Below are positions 34,801 through 46,046 of a stretch of 64,000 bases of DNA, in pieces; positions within the stretch are counted from its first letter, which is position 1; each line of letters starts with the position of its first letter. The DNA is taken from positions 9,813,277 through 9,877,276 of the forward strand of contig OY978526.1 of assembly GCA_963854835.1 (NCBI GenBank), written 5' to 3'. The notes under the pieces are model-generated. The model did not search any database, had not been told where the DNA came from, and worked only from the letters and a program-made list of their open reading frames with translations. Position numbers and translations under genes: made by a program. The DNA is from Megamerina dolium (taxonomy: Eukaryota; Arthropoda; Insecta; Diptera; Megamerinidae).

Positions 34801-36221
34801 GGGCTGCGTGATGCACTTTCACATTTGGTAGATGTCTCAGTGCGTCATGGTGCACGTTCGATTAGCGATGCCGAATTGAAACAGAAACTGTATCAGCAAA
34901 TACTGGAAATTATCGATTTCATATTGGATGGCCGAAAGAATTATGTGGAGAGTGTACGTGATACTGAGAAGCATAATGTACTTATACAACAATATGAATC
35001 ACAACGCAGAGATTTAATATCTATATTGAGTAAGTGGAGATTGTGTACGTGTAGTCTCTGTAGTGTATGGAAATTATTGATGATTTCTTTTCTTTTGCGC
35101 AGTCGAAGATGGTCAATATGAATTTGCTGCGAAATTAGCTGAGAAATACTTGGACTTTCACAGTCTTGTGATTATTTGCGATGAGACTAACAATCAGGAT
35201 CGTCTAGATACGTATATTGAAAAGTTCGAAGAGTTTGGTTTCTCGCAATTTGCCATTAATTGGCATTTACGTCAAAATCGACAGGGTGAAGTGTTTGAAC
35301 GTTTCAAGGGTAATCAAGCGGCGCTTTTACAATTTATGCGTGATCATCCAACTTTAGGTTGGATACAACTTATTTTCAATGGTGATTTTGAACGTGCCTG
35401 CAAAACATTATTTCAATTGGCACAAAATGAAACGGAATTCATTCAAAGGAAAAAGGTATTTTACAACAATTAACACCACTGATACCGATTACTGATATTA
35501 TATTGTATTGTATTCTATGTAGTCTATGCTCTCGTTGGCAAAACTCTCAGCAATTGCTGCTACCGATTCGGATTTGAGCACTGAAGTGGATGATATTAAT
35601 GCTGAACTGAATATAATCGACTATCAGGAACAATTAAACTCAATGTTATTGCAATCATTCGGTTATGATACCGATAATCAAAAAGTCTTAAAACTTGAAG
35701 AAATTATTCATGTATGTATATTGCACTTGATTATACGAGTGTCAGCATTATCTATTAATTTATTTCTTCTCTCTTATGTAGCTTTTCATTTCGGACGAAA
35801 ATGAGACAGCAAATGAATTGGAATTTCGTAAGGCATTAGAATTGCTTAATTATTTAGAAGAGCCATACGATGTACGTCATAAAATTTGGTGTGCAGCTAT
35901 TTTGCGCGATAATTGGGTCACTTACGATACGAATACTGCAGTTGATTATCTACAGAATTTATTGTTTTACAAATTGGTGGAAGTTTGCCATTTGATGGGT
36001 TAGAATTATTACATCTGTAAGCATAAATGCACCAATTGAAAAATGTTTATTCCATTTCAGATGGTGATTTGGATACATTTCTACCACCAATGGAGGATTT
36101 TCTGAATAGTCATGAATTGGGGGACTTGGTACATAACAAATCGTTTCAGTATCTCTTTAAGTTAACATATGAATATATTGCTGATTCCTATAGAAAACAT
36201 GATGAAATCATGGAAATGTAA
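31863..36221 (+). CDS. Nup133: Nucleoporin Nup133
   Basis: Scaffold subunit of the Nup107-160 Y-complex of the nuclear pore. Thirteen exons give 1198 residues: 31863..32014, 32073..32244, 32308..32838, 32897..33083, 33145..33261, 33327..33957, 34019..34223, 34281..34396, 34464..35029, 35103..35455, 35523..35711, 35782..35998 and 36061..36221. The length is about that of the fly protein. A short Ser/Gly-rich N terminus leads into a beta-propeller (about residues 60-480), with WAWVVNGRRLLVWQYRD as the first strand pair and the long insertion GFLGGIGKKFASIIIGMNSG. The rest is an alpha-solenoid (for example WNEQNVNRHSLGSSSSLQII, FGFSQFAINWHLRQNRQGEV). The end (FKLTYEYIADSYRKHDEI) is typical of the Nup107-binding tail. 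Phases agree at every junction. AATAAA lies at 36323-36328. Confidence 0.96.
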
Positions 36222-36846
36222 TTTTGCATGAATGCAGCAATTGTTTTGGTTTTTCGTTTTTGTTTTGATGTTTTTCATTTGTTATACTATATTAAGTCAA
36301 TACAGTGTAAATGTAATTTATAAATAAATAAATCAATGTATACAATTTGTTTGATACTCAACGAAATTGAACAACACTTGTATTTTCATTTGATCAACCA
36401 CATACGCGTTTTAGACTGAAAAAGCTATTTTGAAATTAACAAATAAAATGATTGAAATCTACAACTGGTCAACAGACTCAATCAGTTGCATTGTTACATT
36501 GATCATATAGTAATCGAGTAATCGATGTTTTGTTGCAATTTGATAGATAAGAAATAAGTTTGATTAATTCAAAAGACAATCTTATTAGTGTGGATTTTTG
36601 CTTAGTCAAAAATTTGGCCACTTCAAAACAACTCTATTGTAGTAGTAGTTTATACAATCATGCTGTTGCAACCATTGCAGCGATGCAAGTAGAGAAGCCA
36701 AACAACTGCAACTCTAATGTCAGTCTTCATTTGGTGCATTCACTTGTAAGATTTGTGTCATATGTGAATTAGTTGTGTTACGGTTGTTCAATTGAATATA
36801 AACTAAAGAAGAAGTACACAGTACACAGAGGATAATAAACTACAGA
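36222..36846. other. Intergenic region Nup133 - peroxidase
   Basis: The first 110 bp is the Nup133 3' UTR. The rest is AT-rich and should include the peroxidase promoter and 5' UTR. The frame at 36560-36772 has no family resemblance. Confidence 0.5.
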
Positions 36847-39574
36847 ATGGAAGATGAGACCACACCTTTAGCACCAACTGCAGCGCCTGCTATACGCGGG
36901 CCCAGTTATGTGTTTCCTGGTGGTGTTTCACCACGTTCCACCAGACGCCAGCGAAAAATGGAGAGATTTCAATTTTGCATTGGTTTTACATTATTGTGAG
37001 TGGCCATTTATACTTCAGTGAGTGCACATTTTTAGTGGAACGATTATGTTTTTGTTCTTTTGTAGTTTCATAATTATTGGTGGATTAATAATCGCATTGA
37101 TTCTAAGTGAAGGTTACAATTATCCGTCGCCGGTATTGTTGATTTCGCCTGAAACACAATCACCAGCGAGTGCAGCAACAGCGTCCAATGATACTGCACG
37201 TGACGTAGTAGAGCCACTTATCGATGAACCCGAATTGGAATGGGCTTTGAAGGGGGCTCCGATAAATCGAACGCATATTGAGCAGGCGGTAGGTGCTGGC
37301 ATTAAAGATTTGGGTGATCGTGAAATTTTGGAAGAAACACAAAATGTCACACCCATCAATAGTCCCGCCTTCCGTCATTATCGTTCGCTCAGCACTAATG
37401 CTGAAGCGCGCAAATTCGAAAGACGTGGTTATGTTGAGAATCATGCAACGCAACACATTGCGCAGACGTTCAATTATACAAAACCATTGGAACGAAGTAA
37501 TATTGGCAGGGGGCCTCGTATAACGTTGCCAGATCCAACGACGAATTTTACATGCGACTTCAATTCGCGCTATCGCACAGCAAACGGTGTGTGCAACAAC
37601 AAGATGCAACCTCGATATTTTGGCGCATCCATGATACCCTATCGGCGCATGATAGCTCCAGACTATGCAGACGGAATCTCTGCGCCACGCGTTTGTCATG
37701 ACGGCACACCGCTGCCGACAGCCAGGGATGTTTCGCTAAAGATACACAGATCGTCGTATGAAACCGATTCAAATTTTACCGTTATGCTAGCAGTATTTGG
37801 ACAATTCCTAGATCACGACATTACAGCCACATCGCTGACAACAACACAGGATGGTGAATCAATCGATTGCTGCACTATGGCCATGAATCGACATCCGGAA
37901 TGCTTTCCGGTGCTCATCTCAATCGATGATCCATTCTATATGTTGTATAATGTGACCTGTATGAACTTTGTGCGCTCAACACCATCTCCGACGGGACACT
38001 TTGGTCCACGTCAACAGCTAAATTTGGCCACGGCATTCATTGATGGTTCCGTTGTTTACGGCAACACCGACTTGAGGCAACGAGTTCTACGCTCGCAACA
38101 AAATGGTACTTTGAGAATGTATACAACAAATGATGGTCGACAGTTACTGCCGCTCTCCACAAATCCTAATGATGGCTGCAATCGTGTGCAGATGACACGT
38201 GAAGGCAAATATTGTTTTGAGTCTGGCGATGATCGCGCAAATGAGAACTTATTACTGACTTCAATGCATCTGCTGTGGGCTCGTCATCACAACTACTTGG
38301 CACAGGGGTTGCAACAAGTTAATCCTACGTGGAACGATGAGAGAATATACCAAGAGGCGCGCAGAATATTGAGCGCTCAAATGGCGCACATTACGTACAA
38401 TGAATTTCTGCCAGTACTATTGGGTCGTGATTTGGCAGCCAAGAAGGGTCTTTTACCGAATATGGATGAAGGTGAAGCAACTGATACATACGATAGTCAT
38501 GTAGATGCTTCAATTGCAAATTGTTTCGCATCGGCTGCATTTCGTTTTGCTCACACATTACTTCCAGTAAATCTTTATAATGGTTTTCAAATAGAAATCA
38601 GATTATAAAATTATTTAATTTCACCAGGGCCTATTCAATATGACTAGCGACAACAGCACCCCAGAAGCAGTTGAATTGCACAAGATGCTTTTCAATCCGT
38701 TCATATTGTGGGATGATCGTGGTATTGATAATGTAATGATCAGTGCAATTAATACAGCAGTGCAACGTGTGGATCGATTCTTTTCGCTAGAGGTAACTCA
38801 GAAGCTATTCGAGGGCGTTGCTGAAGATAAATTGCCCGTGTGTGGTCTGGATCTAGTTTCTTTGAACATACAACGTGGTCGAGATCATGGATTACCGTCG
38901 TATTCGGTGTTTAGACATCATTGCCAATTGCCACCAGTGGATACTTGGGAACAGATGGCCGAAGCTGTGGATTCTGCATCGCTTGAGTCGATTAAAAATA
39001 TTTACAGGTATGTGGAACATTTTCAAATGTATATTTACAGATTTTCCATATTTTCGCTGTATAGTTCACCTTACGATGTCGATGTATACACGGGTGCATT
39101 GAGTGAGCCGCCACTAGATGGTGCCATATTTGGGCCACTATTAACTTGTATGGTGTCTGATCAATTTTTGCGCTTGAAACGTGGTGATTCACATTTTTAT
39201 GAGCGCAAAATTGGCCCACAAAGATTTTCCAAAGGTGTGTTCTTTTATTTTGTCCTTTTTATAAGAAATAAATGTGAAAATTTCAATTTGAAGATCAATT
39301 ACGTGAAATCTACAAGACCACTTTATCGGCTATAATATGTCGTAATTCGGATGCGATGACAGAGATACGACAATATGTTATGCAACGTTATGATAAGCTA
39401 TCCAATGCGTATGTCGATTGCAATGACATTAAATCGTTCAATTTTACACCGTGGAATGTAAATGGACAAGCTAAACAATTGCATAAAGCACATGTAAGTA
39501 GTCCATTAACGTTGGTGCGTGTCATACAAAAACCAATGCAAATGGCAAATGTCAGTCTCTCCGGGATCAACTAA
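36847..39574 (+). CDS. Animal haem peroxidase, predicted type II membrane protein
   Basis: Five exons, 36847..36995, 37066..38566, 38628..39007, 39065..39234 and 39294..39574, give 826 residues. A cytoplasmic-type basic N terminus (RSTRRQRKMERF) precedes one membrane helix (about 45-65, GFTLFFIIIGGLIIALIL). There is no cleavable signal, so the catalytic domain should face outside. The haem peroxidase fold is complete. The distal His is in FGQFLDHDITATS and the Ca2+-type loop is ATAFIDGSVVYGNT. The active-site region is ARRILSAQMAHITYNEFLP, the proximal His is in ASAAFRFAHTLLPGLFN, and SLNIQRGRDHGLPSY is the usual signature. Several N-glycosylation sequons (NFT, NVT, NGT) fit an external location. 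It resembles uncharacterised insect membrane peroxidases more than secreted chorion peroxidases, and the substrate is unknown. AATAAA lies at 40119-40124. Confidence 0.9.
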
Positions 39575-40160
39575 ATAATTAATATAAATTCAATACAATG
39601 AATAAGTGCCTATGTCTAAATCTATGTATAGGTACTATATGTATATATTGCTCATGCTATTGTGCTCGAATGTGTAACATCTCTGTACTATGGACTAAAT
39701 TTAAAGAATATTTTTCATTTATTACCATTTGTATAATATATTGATACACGATACTTGAATTATACAGTTTCGTTTTTACATTGTTAAAAAACATCAACAA
39801 TTGTGTTTTATTTCGAATGTGTTCATAATATGTATAAGAAAAACGCCACTGGACCGTCGTGTCCGTATCAAACGATTGTAGTATCCGTAACTTCTAATAA
39901 TTATATAAATCTATCGTCTACGCGATTAATATCACTTTTAAATTCAGGTAAGGTGCGCATATCAGTCGTGTACAGCAATCAAATCTTAATAAAACTTAAT
40001 AACTCCATTCATCGGTCCGTAGTAGATTCGCACTACTAGTATAGTTGGTGTATACTATAAAAGCTGTATTGAGTTGATTTAATTTTTTTATTTTATATAT
40101 CATATAAATTTCAAATGGAATAAACTCAGATTATGGTTAAAAAATTTTGTTTTTGTCCTT

Positions 40161-40725
40161 AGTGCCTGTTCACATCTCACTCACACACAACTGTGTGAGT
40201 GAGATATGTAGAAAAGTAGGCAATCAGAAAAAGATGAAAATTTTGCGCCAAAAGTCCAATCCAAAATTTAAAATCGGCGCAACGAGCTATATTCTATGTT
40301 CAAAGTGTTTCGATTTTGACAATTATGTTCACAAATTTTTAAATGTTGAAGCGATAACATCAGTACGAAGCGCTCTATAACAGGGTTGTTAATCAAAATA
40401 TTTTTCATTTGTATTTTTTCTTTGTTTTTAAAATTTTCTTTGGGAATAAAGATTTGAAACACATTCTCATATTCATGTATTGTATTATATATATTTTGAA
40501 TATTTTATTCGAATAAATTTATTCCGATTAATTAAAACACTGATTAATCGAATAATTGCTATTTTTGAATATTTAAAATTATGATTATTCGAATAATTTC
40601 ATATTTGTTGAATAGAATATTTTGATTAATAAAGATTTTTGAACAAATTATTAATTACACTAATATAAACACGACGTTCATGGGCAGGATGCTACTCGGC
40701 AGACCAATGTGAACAGGCACAGGTC
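40161..40725. mobile_element. MITE-like element with AGTGCCTGTTCACAT ends
   Basis: The left end is AGTGCCTGTTCACAT (40161-40175). The right end ATGTGAACAGGCAC (40711-40724) is its inverse, a TIR of about 14 bp. Just inside the left end is a perfect hairpin (ATCTCACTCACACA / TGTGTGAGTGAGAT, 40174-40205). The middle (40480-40660) is rich in GATTAATCGAATA words shared with 50064-50473. There is no coding capacity. A target-site duplication was not evident. Confidence 0.6.
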
Positions 40726-40808
40726 AACATCAACAAGTTTGTGAAACTTGATTTTAGTCGAAAATAAAAATATATACGTAGGAAGCATCCACCTTCTAAA
40801 AATTGTTA

Positions 40809-41081
40809 TCATCGATAAAAATCCATATTTTTCTTGAATTTAAATAAAAAAAGAATCTTGCTTTGTTTGACAATCCACATCTCATGACGTTCGTTAAATA
40901 GCTTTTTTGGGCTAATTTTCTGTTTAATTAGAACTCGATTTTCATTTTTAAAGCGGTGAATGATGTTTTCAACAGTTGTTCGGGCTTTGTTAACAATTTT
41001 TGCGATTGCTCTTTGAGCTTTTCCATTTTTATAATGATGAATAATTAAATTTCGCAACTCAATCGTAGTATGACGGCCCAT
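40809..41081 (-). pseudogene. Tc1-like transposase, N-terminal fragment
   Basis: A 90-residue frame beginning MGRHTTIELRNLIIHHYKNG and continuing QRAIAKIVNKARTTVENIIH: a paired-like helix-turn-helix DNA-binding domain with the Tc1 N-terminal pattern. The catalytic DDE part is absent, so this is a truncated copy. The repeated GGACCATTTTCACTGTGA motifs upstream (41220-41240, 41416-41437) may be remains of its terminal repeat. Confidence 0.75.
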
Positions 41082-41216
41082 CTTGCAATTAAGAACAAAA
41101 CAAACGAATGAACTGACCTAACACGTGCTCGTTCGAATCCAAGAATGTAAGCCAAAGTAAACAGACCCACATAGAAGAAGATTTTGGAAAAGTCCCGTTA
41201 CTTATCGCAGCTCTGC

Positions 41217-41437
41217 TAGGGTGGACCATTTTCACTGTGACATGAATTTCTCTTTTATTTTGCTAAATGCTTATTTTTATGAAAAATGTAATTGAATTGA
41301 AAATTTTTTTTGTGTATTTATTGTTTGAATAAAATGAATTTACGGAATTAACTTAAATTTTTTGGTATTTATATTAAGTTCCTTAATTTTTTGTAGTTCG
41401 AAGTTACTGGTCACAGATGGACCATTTTCACTGTGAG
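41217..41437. repeat. Directly repeated transposon-end motif
   Basis: AGGGTGGACCATTTTCACTG (41218-41237, continuing TGA) and GATGGACCATTTTCACTGTG (41415-41434, continuing A) are in the same orientation about 196 bp apart. The first also resembles the CAGGGTGGACCAT ends of the mariner in rosy intron 1. Confidence 0.6.
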
Positions 41438-41744
41438 CCACTCTACATATCTAAATGTACATTCAATATGAATTTTATCTTAACAACGGGTTGATAACAG
41501 GGTTTTGTTCACATTAGCTTCTGTGGGCCGATTGATTTGCTTAGTAAAAATGTCTAATACTTCTCTTTTCATTATAGGTACATTCATTTCACAATTGCGA
41601 GCTTTCTTAGAATCAATTATTTAATATATTTGCAAATAATGTTACAATTTTTACACTTTGAAATTCTTAACATTACAAAGTCTTTGCGCTTAATTTTTAT
41701 ACTATACTCTCAAACTTATATTAATCGAATAAATTACAAAAATT

Positions 41745-42214
41745 TTAGGGTGTTGTATAGCTTGGGCCAACTAAGGCTAATGCTGGTTGATTAAGCATAT
41801 TTGAGTTACCATTTTTGAGAACATCAACATGACCATTTAATGCTATAATATTGCAGGTACTGCCTTCCAAGTATGATAACACACAAGCTGTCAGCAGAAT
41901 AAGTAGGAAAGTTAACCAAAATGAATAGAATAGCATACGTCTTAAATTTTGCCACCATGGATCATCTTTGTAAGGTAAGAGCTCCTCTAAGGTGAGGCCA
42001 TTATAGAAAATACTATTGTAAGATAACAAAAAATAAGAAAGCATTTAAGTACTAAGGCTAAGATAATATTATGTTCAACTGCATACTCGCTATCCGAATA
42101 GATGGGCTCATAGTCATCTTTGCTATATTCCTTCACGTTTACAATATGATCACACGTATTGGTATAATGTTTAACTATGCCGCCATTTAATAGTGTCGAT
42201 TGTTCCGTGGCCAT
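41745..42214 (-). CDS. Small single-pass membrane protein, SLC3A2-N-like
   Basis: Two exons, 42214..42087 and 42012..41745, joined by GTATGC..AG with a split Asp codon, give 131 residues. The N terminus is polar and acidic (SKDDYEPIYSDSD). It is followed by FYNGLTLEELLPYKDDPWWQ and NLRRMLFYSFWLTFLLILLT, a pattern of a short EELL..Y..DPxW..LR basic stretch then one membrane helix (about residues 66-88). This resembles the N-terminal segment of the SLC3A2/CD98 heavy chain, which anchors amino-acid transporters, but the extracellular glycosidase-like domain is missing. The rest is a short external tail. I do not recognise a specific orthologue. The splice is a prediction from frame and consensus. 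No neighbour suggests a function. Confidence 0.65.
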
Positions 42215-42821
42215 TAAAGTTTTCGTTGAAATTTAATCAAATAATAATTAGCTATAAAGGAAACTGCAAATTGCCTGCTTCTATCCTGATTTGTATATAC
42301 AGTAACCACAACTTGTTGATGTTGGCTTCCACTGTACGACTAAAATTGCTAAATGCCAACAATTTGAATTGAAGTCTAAATAAAATTAAAATAATCTTCA
42401 TCATAATGAGTTGTATATACTCGTATGTACATAAGAAATCTATATACCTACTTCTTTTTCATCTTCGTATTTTTGTCAGTTATATATATATGTTGTTGTT
42501 GTGTTGGATTTTAATTATCTTTGTTTTTTTCGCCTCATTTGTGATTCCTGTAAACAACATTATCTCATTTATTGTCTCAGTTACGCGCAATTGCTTGTCT
42601 ACATATATGTACTTACCCACTCGTAGAAATTTGCATGACCATGTATCTGTCTGTCTGGCTATCTGTGAAGCTCGAAAATATCCACACACACACACAAGCA
42701 CTCATTGTTTTGTAATGTACGATTATTGCAATGAGTGCGTTGATGGTGATAAGATTGTTCATTACATTGGAAGTTTTTAGATTAATTATCACAAGAACGT
42801 AGAGAATATAGAAGTATGTAC

Positions 42822-43053
42822 ATTACTGCGGGTAAATTTTATTGTACATAAATCGTATGTATAGCAACAAAAAAAGCTACAGTTCTTTCTATGTATATTT
42901 GCCCAAGAAATCGTGGATGCGAAAACAGCTTTGACCCCCCGAATTTTGAGAAATGTATTTTGATACCTTTTGGTTTCTTCGATATATATCTTTCTGTTAA
43001 CGCTATGCGATTTGTCATTTTTTTTTCACCATACTAAGTTGACCTGCTCTAAT
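42822..43053. mobile_element. MITE family M1, copy 1
   Basis: The ends are imperfect inverted repeats: the left reads ATTACTGCGGGTAAATTTTA and then ATAAATCGTATGTATAGC; the right, reversed, reads ATTAGAGCAGGTCAACTTAG and then GACAAATCGCATAGCG. It shares the internal word TATATTTGCCCAA with the copy at 45865-46046. Confidence 0.6.
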
Positions 43054-43279
43054 GTTGGAATGAGTGTGAATAATACTTACCTAAAATATTTTGTTTGAAA
43101 CTTATTCTGAGGCAATATCAACAATGGAATTTTTTTATCGACCTGGACTAATATAATTACATGCTGCACGTGAAAAGATGAATCTCAACAATTATTTCAA
43201 GTGACAGAATGCTTTTTAAATAGTTATATTTTCTTGTCATCTTTAAAAGAAAAACACATATTTCCTTTGAAAGATATTT

Positions 43280-43408
43280 TCATTCAAAATAACTTCCATT
43301 TAACTGAACAAACTGTGTAAAACGGTCAATTAATTTTTCCATTGTTTTTTTTTTTACTCTTCGGAAGAAAAAGTCTTTCGCACCATTTAAATCGCTGAAT
43401 CATTATTG
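43280..43408 (-). pseudogene. Mariner transposase C-terminal fragment
   Basis: A continuous frame of about 40 codons reads FSDLNGAKDFFFRRVKKK, then TMEKLIDRFTQFVQLNGSYF ending E-stop at 43280. This matches the general mariner C-terminal pattern (FF..GI..L..R...C...G.Y.E). It is cut at its 5' side by TA and the terminal repeat of the next element at 43411. Confidence 0.65.
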
Positions 43409-43410
43409 TA

Positions 43411-44682
43411 TTGGGTCGGCAACTAAGTAAGTGCCGATTTTACACATTGATAATTCGGACTATACACCATTTTTCAATGACATTGGTTGGTTATCACATT
43501 TTCCTTGTTAAGGAAGCAAATTGCACATATATTTTTATTTGAAGATGGTAGTTTGGGGTCAATTTCTTAGTAGCAAACCCGGATTTGATTAAAAAAAAAA
43601 CACACATAAAATTTAGAGAAATGTATGAAATCTTTATTTAAATCGATAGAACAATCTATATAATTCAATGTTTAAAGATGATTTCATGTAAATATTGACC
43701 GCGGTTGCGCCTCAAATGGTTCGTATGCTGGGTCCAACTTTGGCATACTCTCTCCAACATATCGGCCGGTATTTCACGAATAAATTCTTCAATATTGGCT
43801 TCCAGTACGTCAACCGTTGCGGGCTTGTCGTTATAGACATGAGCCTTAACATAGCCCCACAAAAAATAGTCCAAAGGCGTTAAATCGCACGATCTAGGCG
43901 CCCAATTGACCGGCACCAACCGTGAAATAAACTGTTCACCGAATTCACCTCTCAATTGGGCCGTTGTTTCGCGTGCTGTGTGGCATATGGCACCGTCTTG
44001 TTGAATCCACATGTCAGCCAAGTCCAGCTTTTCTATTTTGGGCAAAAAAAAGTTTGTAATCATCGCAATGATGCCACCGGCCCATAATCCACACCAAACA
44101 GTGAATTTTTCGGGATGCATTGGCAATTCTTGCACTCTTTCTGGCTGCTCTTCACACCAACTACGGCTATTTTGATTGTTCACTAATCCATTCAACCAGA
44201 AATGAGTTTCGTCGCTGAACACAATTTTCCGATAAAAAAGTGGATCTTCATCCAACTTTGCCAGCGGCCATTCAATAAAAATTCGCCGCTGTGGTAGGTC
44301 GTGTGGCTTCAATTCTTTCACCGGCTGTATTTTAAAAGGTTTTACGCCCAAATCCTTCCCCAAAATTGTCCACGTAGTGAAGTAACAGAGGCCTAATTGC
44401 TGCGAATGGCGCCGAATTGATAATTCACGGTCATCAACAACACTGACGGATACAGCTGCGATATATTCCTCTGTCCGCACTCTACGTATGCGTGTTGCTG
44501 GTTTAATGTCCAATAATGTAAATTTGGTGCAAAATTTAGTCACAAGATTCCCGAATAGCAGCCTAGAAGATGGCCCAAACTGATCATAAAATGAAAGAAA
44601 TGCACGATGCACTTTCTTAACCGAGCATGAATTTTGCTAATAAAATTATCTGCAAGCGTTGTTCGTTTGTAAGACGATTCAT
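43411..44682 (-). mobile_element. Degenerate mariner with near-complete transposase
   Basis: The left end begins TTGGGTCGGCAACTAAGTAA after a TA at 43409-43410, a mariner-type terminal repeat. The transposase reads on the minus strand from an ATG at 44682 (MNRLTNEQRLQII) through a frameshift near 44640 into QNSCSVKKVHRAFLSFYDQF and on to HEIIFKH-stop at 43665. The catalytic triad regions are present: SDETHFWLNG, IQQDGAICH and CDLTPLDYFLWG (D34D). About 30 residues normally following WAGGII are deleted. It is therefore inactive. I could not find the right terminal repeat. Confidence 0.85.
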
Positions 44683-45437
44683 GGTTAAATTATAGACCAA
44701 ACTGAACATGTTTGACAGTAACATGTTACACGGAAACAGCTGAGCTGCCAAAAACAGTGTTGCCAAAAAGAAAGTTGTTAAAAAATCACACTGTGTTAAA
44801 AATTATTGAAATATTAAATAATAAGATTAGGATATTTCTTTGTTCTATTGGTATGATTGCATGTAGATGCCATTAAAATTTTTATTTTATATATTATTGT
44901 TTTTTTATTTGCTGTCTATTATTTAACATACATTGGATTGTAACATTAATTTTATATATTGTATGTGTATATGAATTTTTGTTTTTTACCCAATACACTA
45001 TTGGTATGCACATACATAGGTAGGTACTATTTTTTTCTTTTCTTTATTAATAATTAGTAATATGAAATTGCTCTTGTTATTGTAGAAAATATATAGAAAA
45101 TATTTTAAAAACAATTTTCATAACTTGTTTTTCTCTTCATTTTCTTCATTTATATACTTAAAAACAATATTCAATATTTCTAGATGTATACATTCTACAT
45201 ATTATTGTAATCATCATCATTTTACTCTTGCTCACTTCTTTATGTAGGACGTGTATTAAGTATGTGTGTTTATGTGTGTATGTATATATGTGTATTTATA
45301 AGTTGTAGGACGTATGTATGCATAGTATAGATTTTTTTAATCCATTTGTTTGTTCATCAAAAGATTATTTTAATTGATTTTGTATTCTTTTAGTGGATAT
45401 ATATTCTATAACATATTAGATGAGAAATGTGTGATTA

Positions 45438-45489
45438 GTTCTACTACGTTACGTTCTACTACGTTACGTTCTACTACGTTACGTTCTAC
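45438..45489. repeat. 15-bp tandem repeat (GTTCTACTACGTTAC), 3.5 copies
   Basis: Three perfect units at 45438, 45453 and 45468, followed by a partial GTTCTAC. A minisatellite with no coding role visible. Confidence 0.95.
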
Positions 45490-45864
45490 ATGCATAAGTA
45501 AATAGTAGAGTTAAATTTAAGAGACCTAACACTTTTATTTTTAGTTAAAGTAAAGTATAGTAGTAGTAGTAGTAAAGTAAATTAGCCATTCTTGTATTGT
45601 ATGTATTTATTGTTTGTTGAAGTTGTTGTTGTTGTTATTATAAAACTTATTTACTTATCTTCTTAATGATGACTTAACTCATTACATTACTTACAATAGT
45701 ATATGATCTTATACCAATGTAAATTTGGACTCACCATACACGTTTCTTTAATGTTTTCTTTAAAAATTTCTTTTTGGTGTTTTGTTTGTTGCATTGATTT
45801 AATCAACTAAAAAAATTAAGCCAAAGCGATTTAAGCTATGTAGCTCTGTATAAATGTATGATTT

Positions 45865-46046
45865 TTAGAGTGCAGCATATTTTTGCACACAAATCGTATA
45901 GCAAAAAATAATAAGTATAATAAATAAAAGCTACTGGTGATTATAAGTATATTTGCCCAATAGTATTTTGAGCAAATTTTCTTAGTATCATCAGTGGTTT
46001 TTGTTTTGCTATATGATTTGTGGTCATACAATTTGACACGCCCTAA
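45865..46046. mobile_element. MITE family M1, copy 2
   Basis: The left end reads TTAGAGTGCAGC and then CACAAATCGTATAGCAAAAA. The right end, reversed, reads TTAGGGCGTGTCAAATTG and then CACAAATCATATAGCAAAAC. The ~40-bp arms make this 182-bp element largely foldable. It shares TATATTTGCCCAA with copy 1. Confidence 0.7.

Larger units (their letters stand above)
39575..41744. other. Intergenic region peroxidase - small membrane gene, TE-rich
   Basis: The peroxidase 3' UTR comes first, then a TIR-bounded element (40161-40725), a Tc1-like transposase fragment (40809-41081) and two copies of a GGACCATTTTCACTGTGA end motif. Nothing else is recognisable. Confidence 0.5.

Noticed and set aside
42406..42780. 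124-codon plus-strand frame
   Set aside because: Hydrophobic AT-rich chance frame starting in simple TATATG sequence; no signal, domain or splice context supports it.
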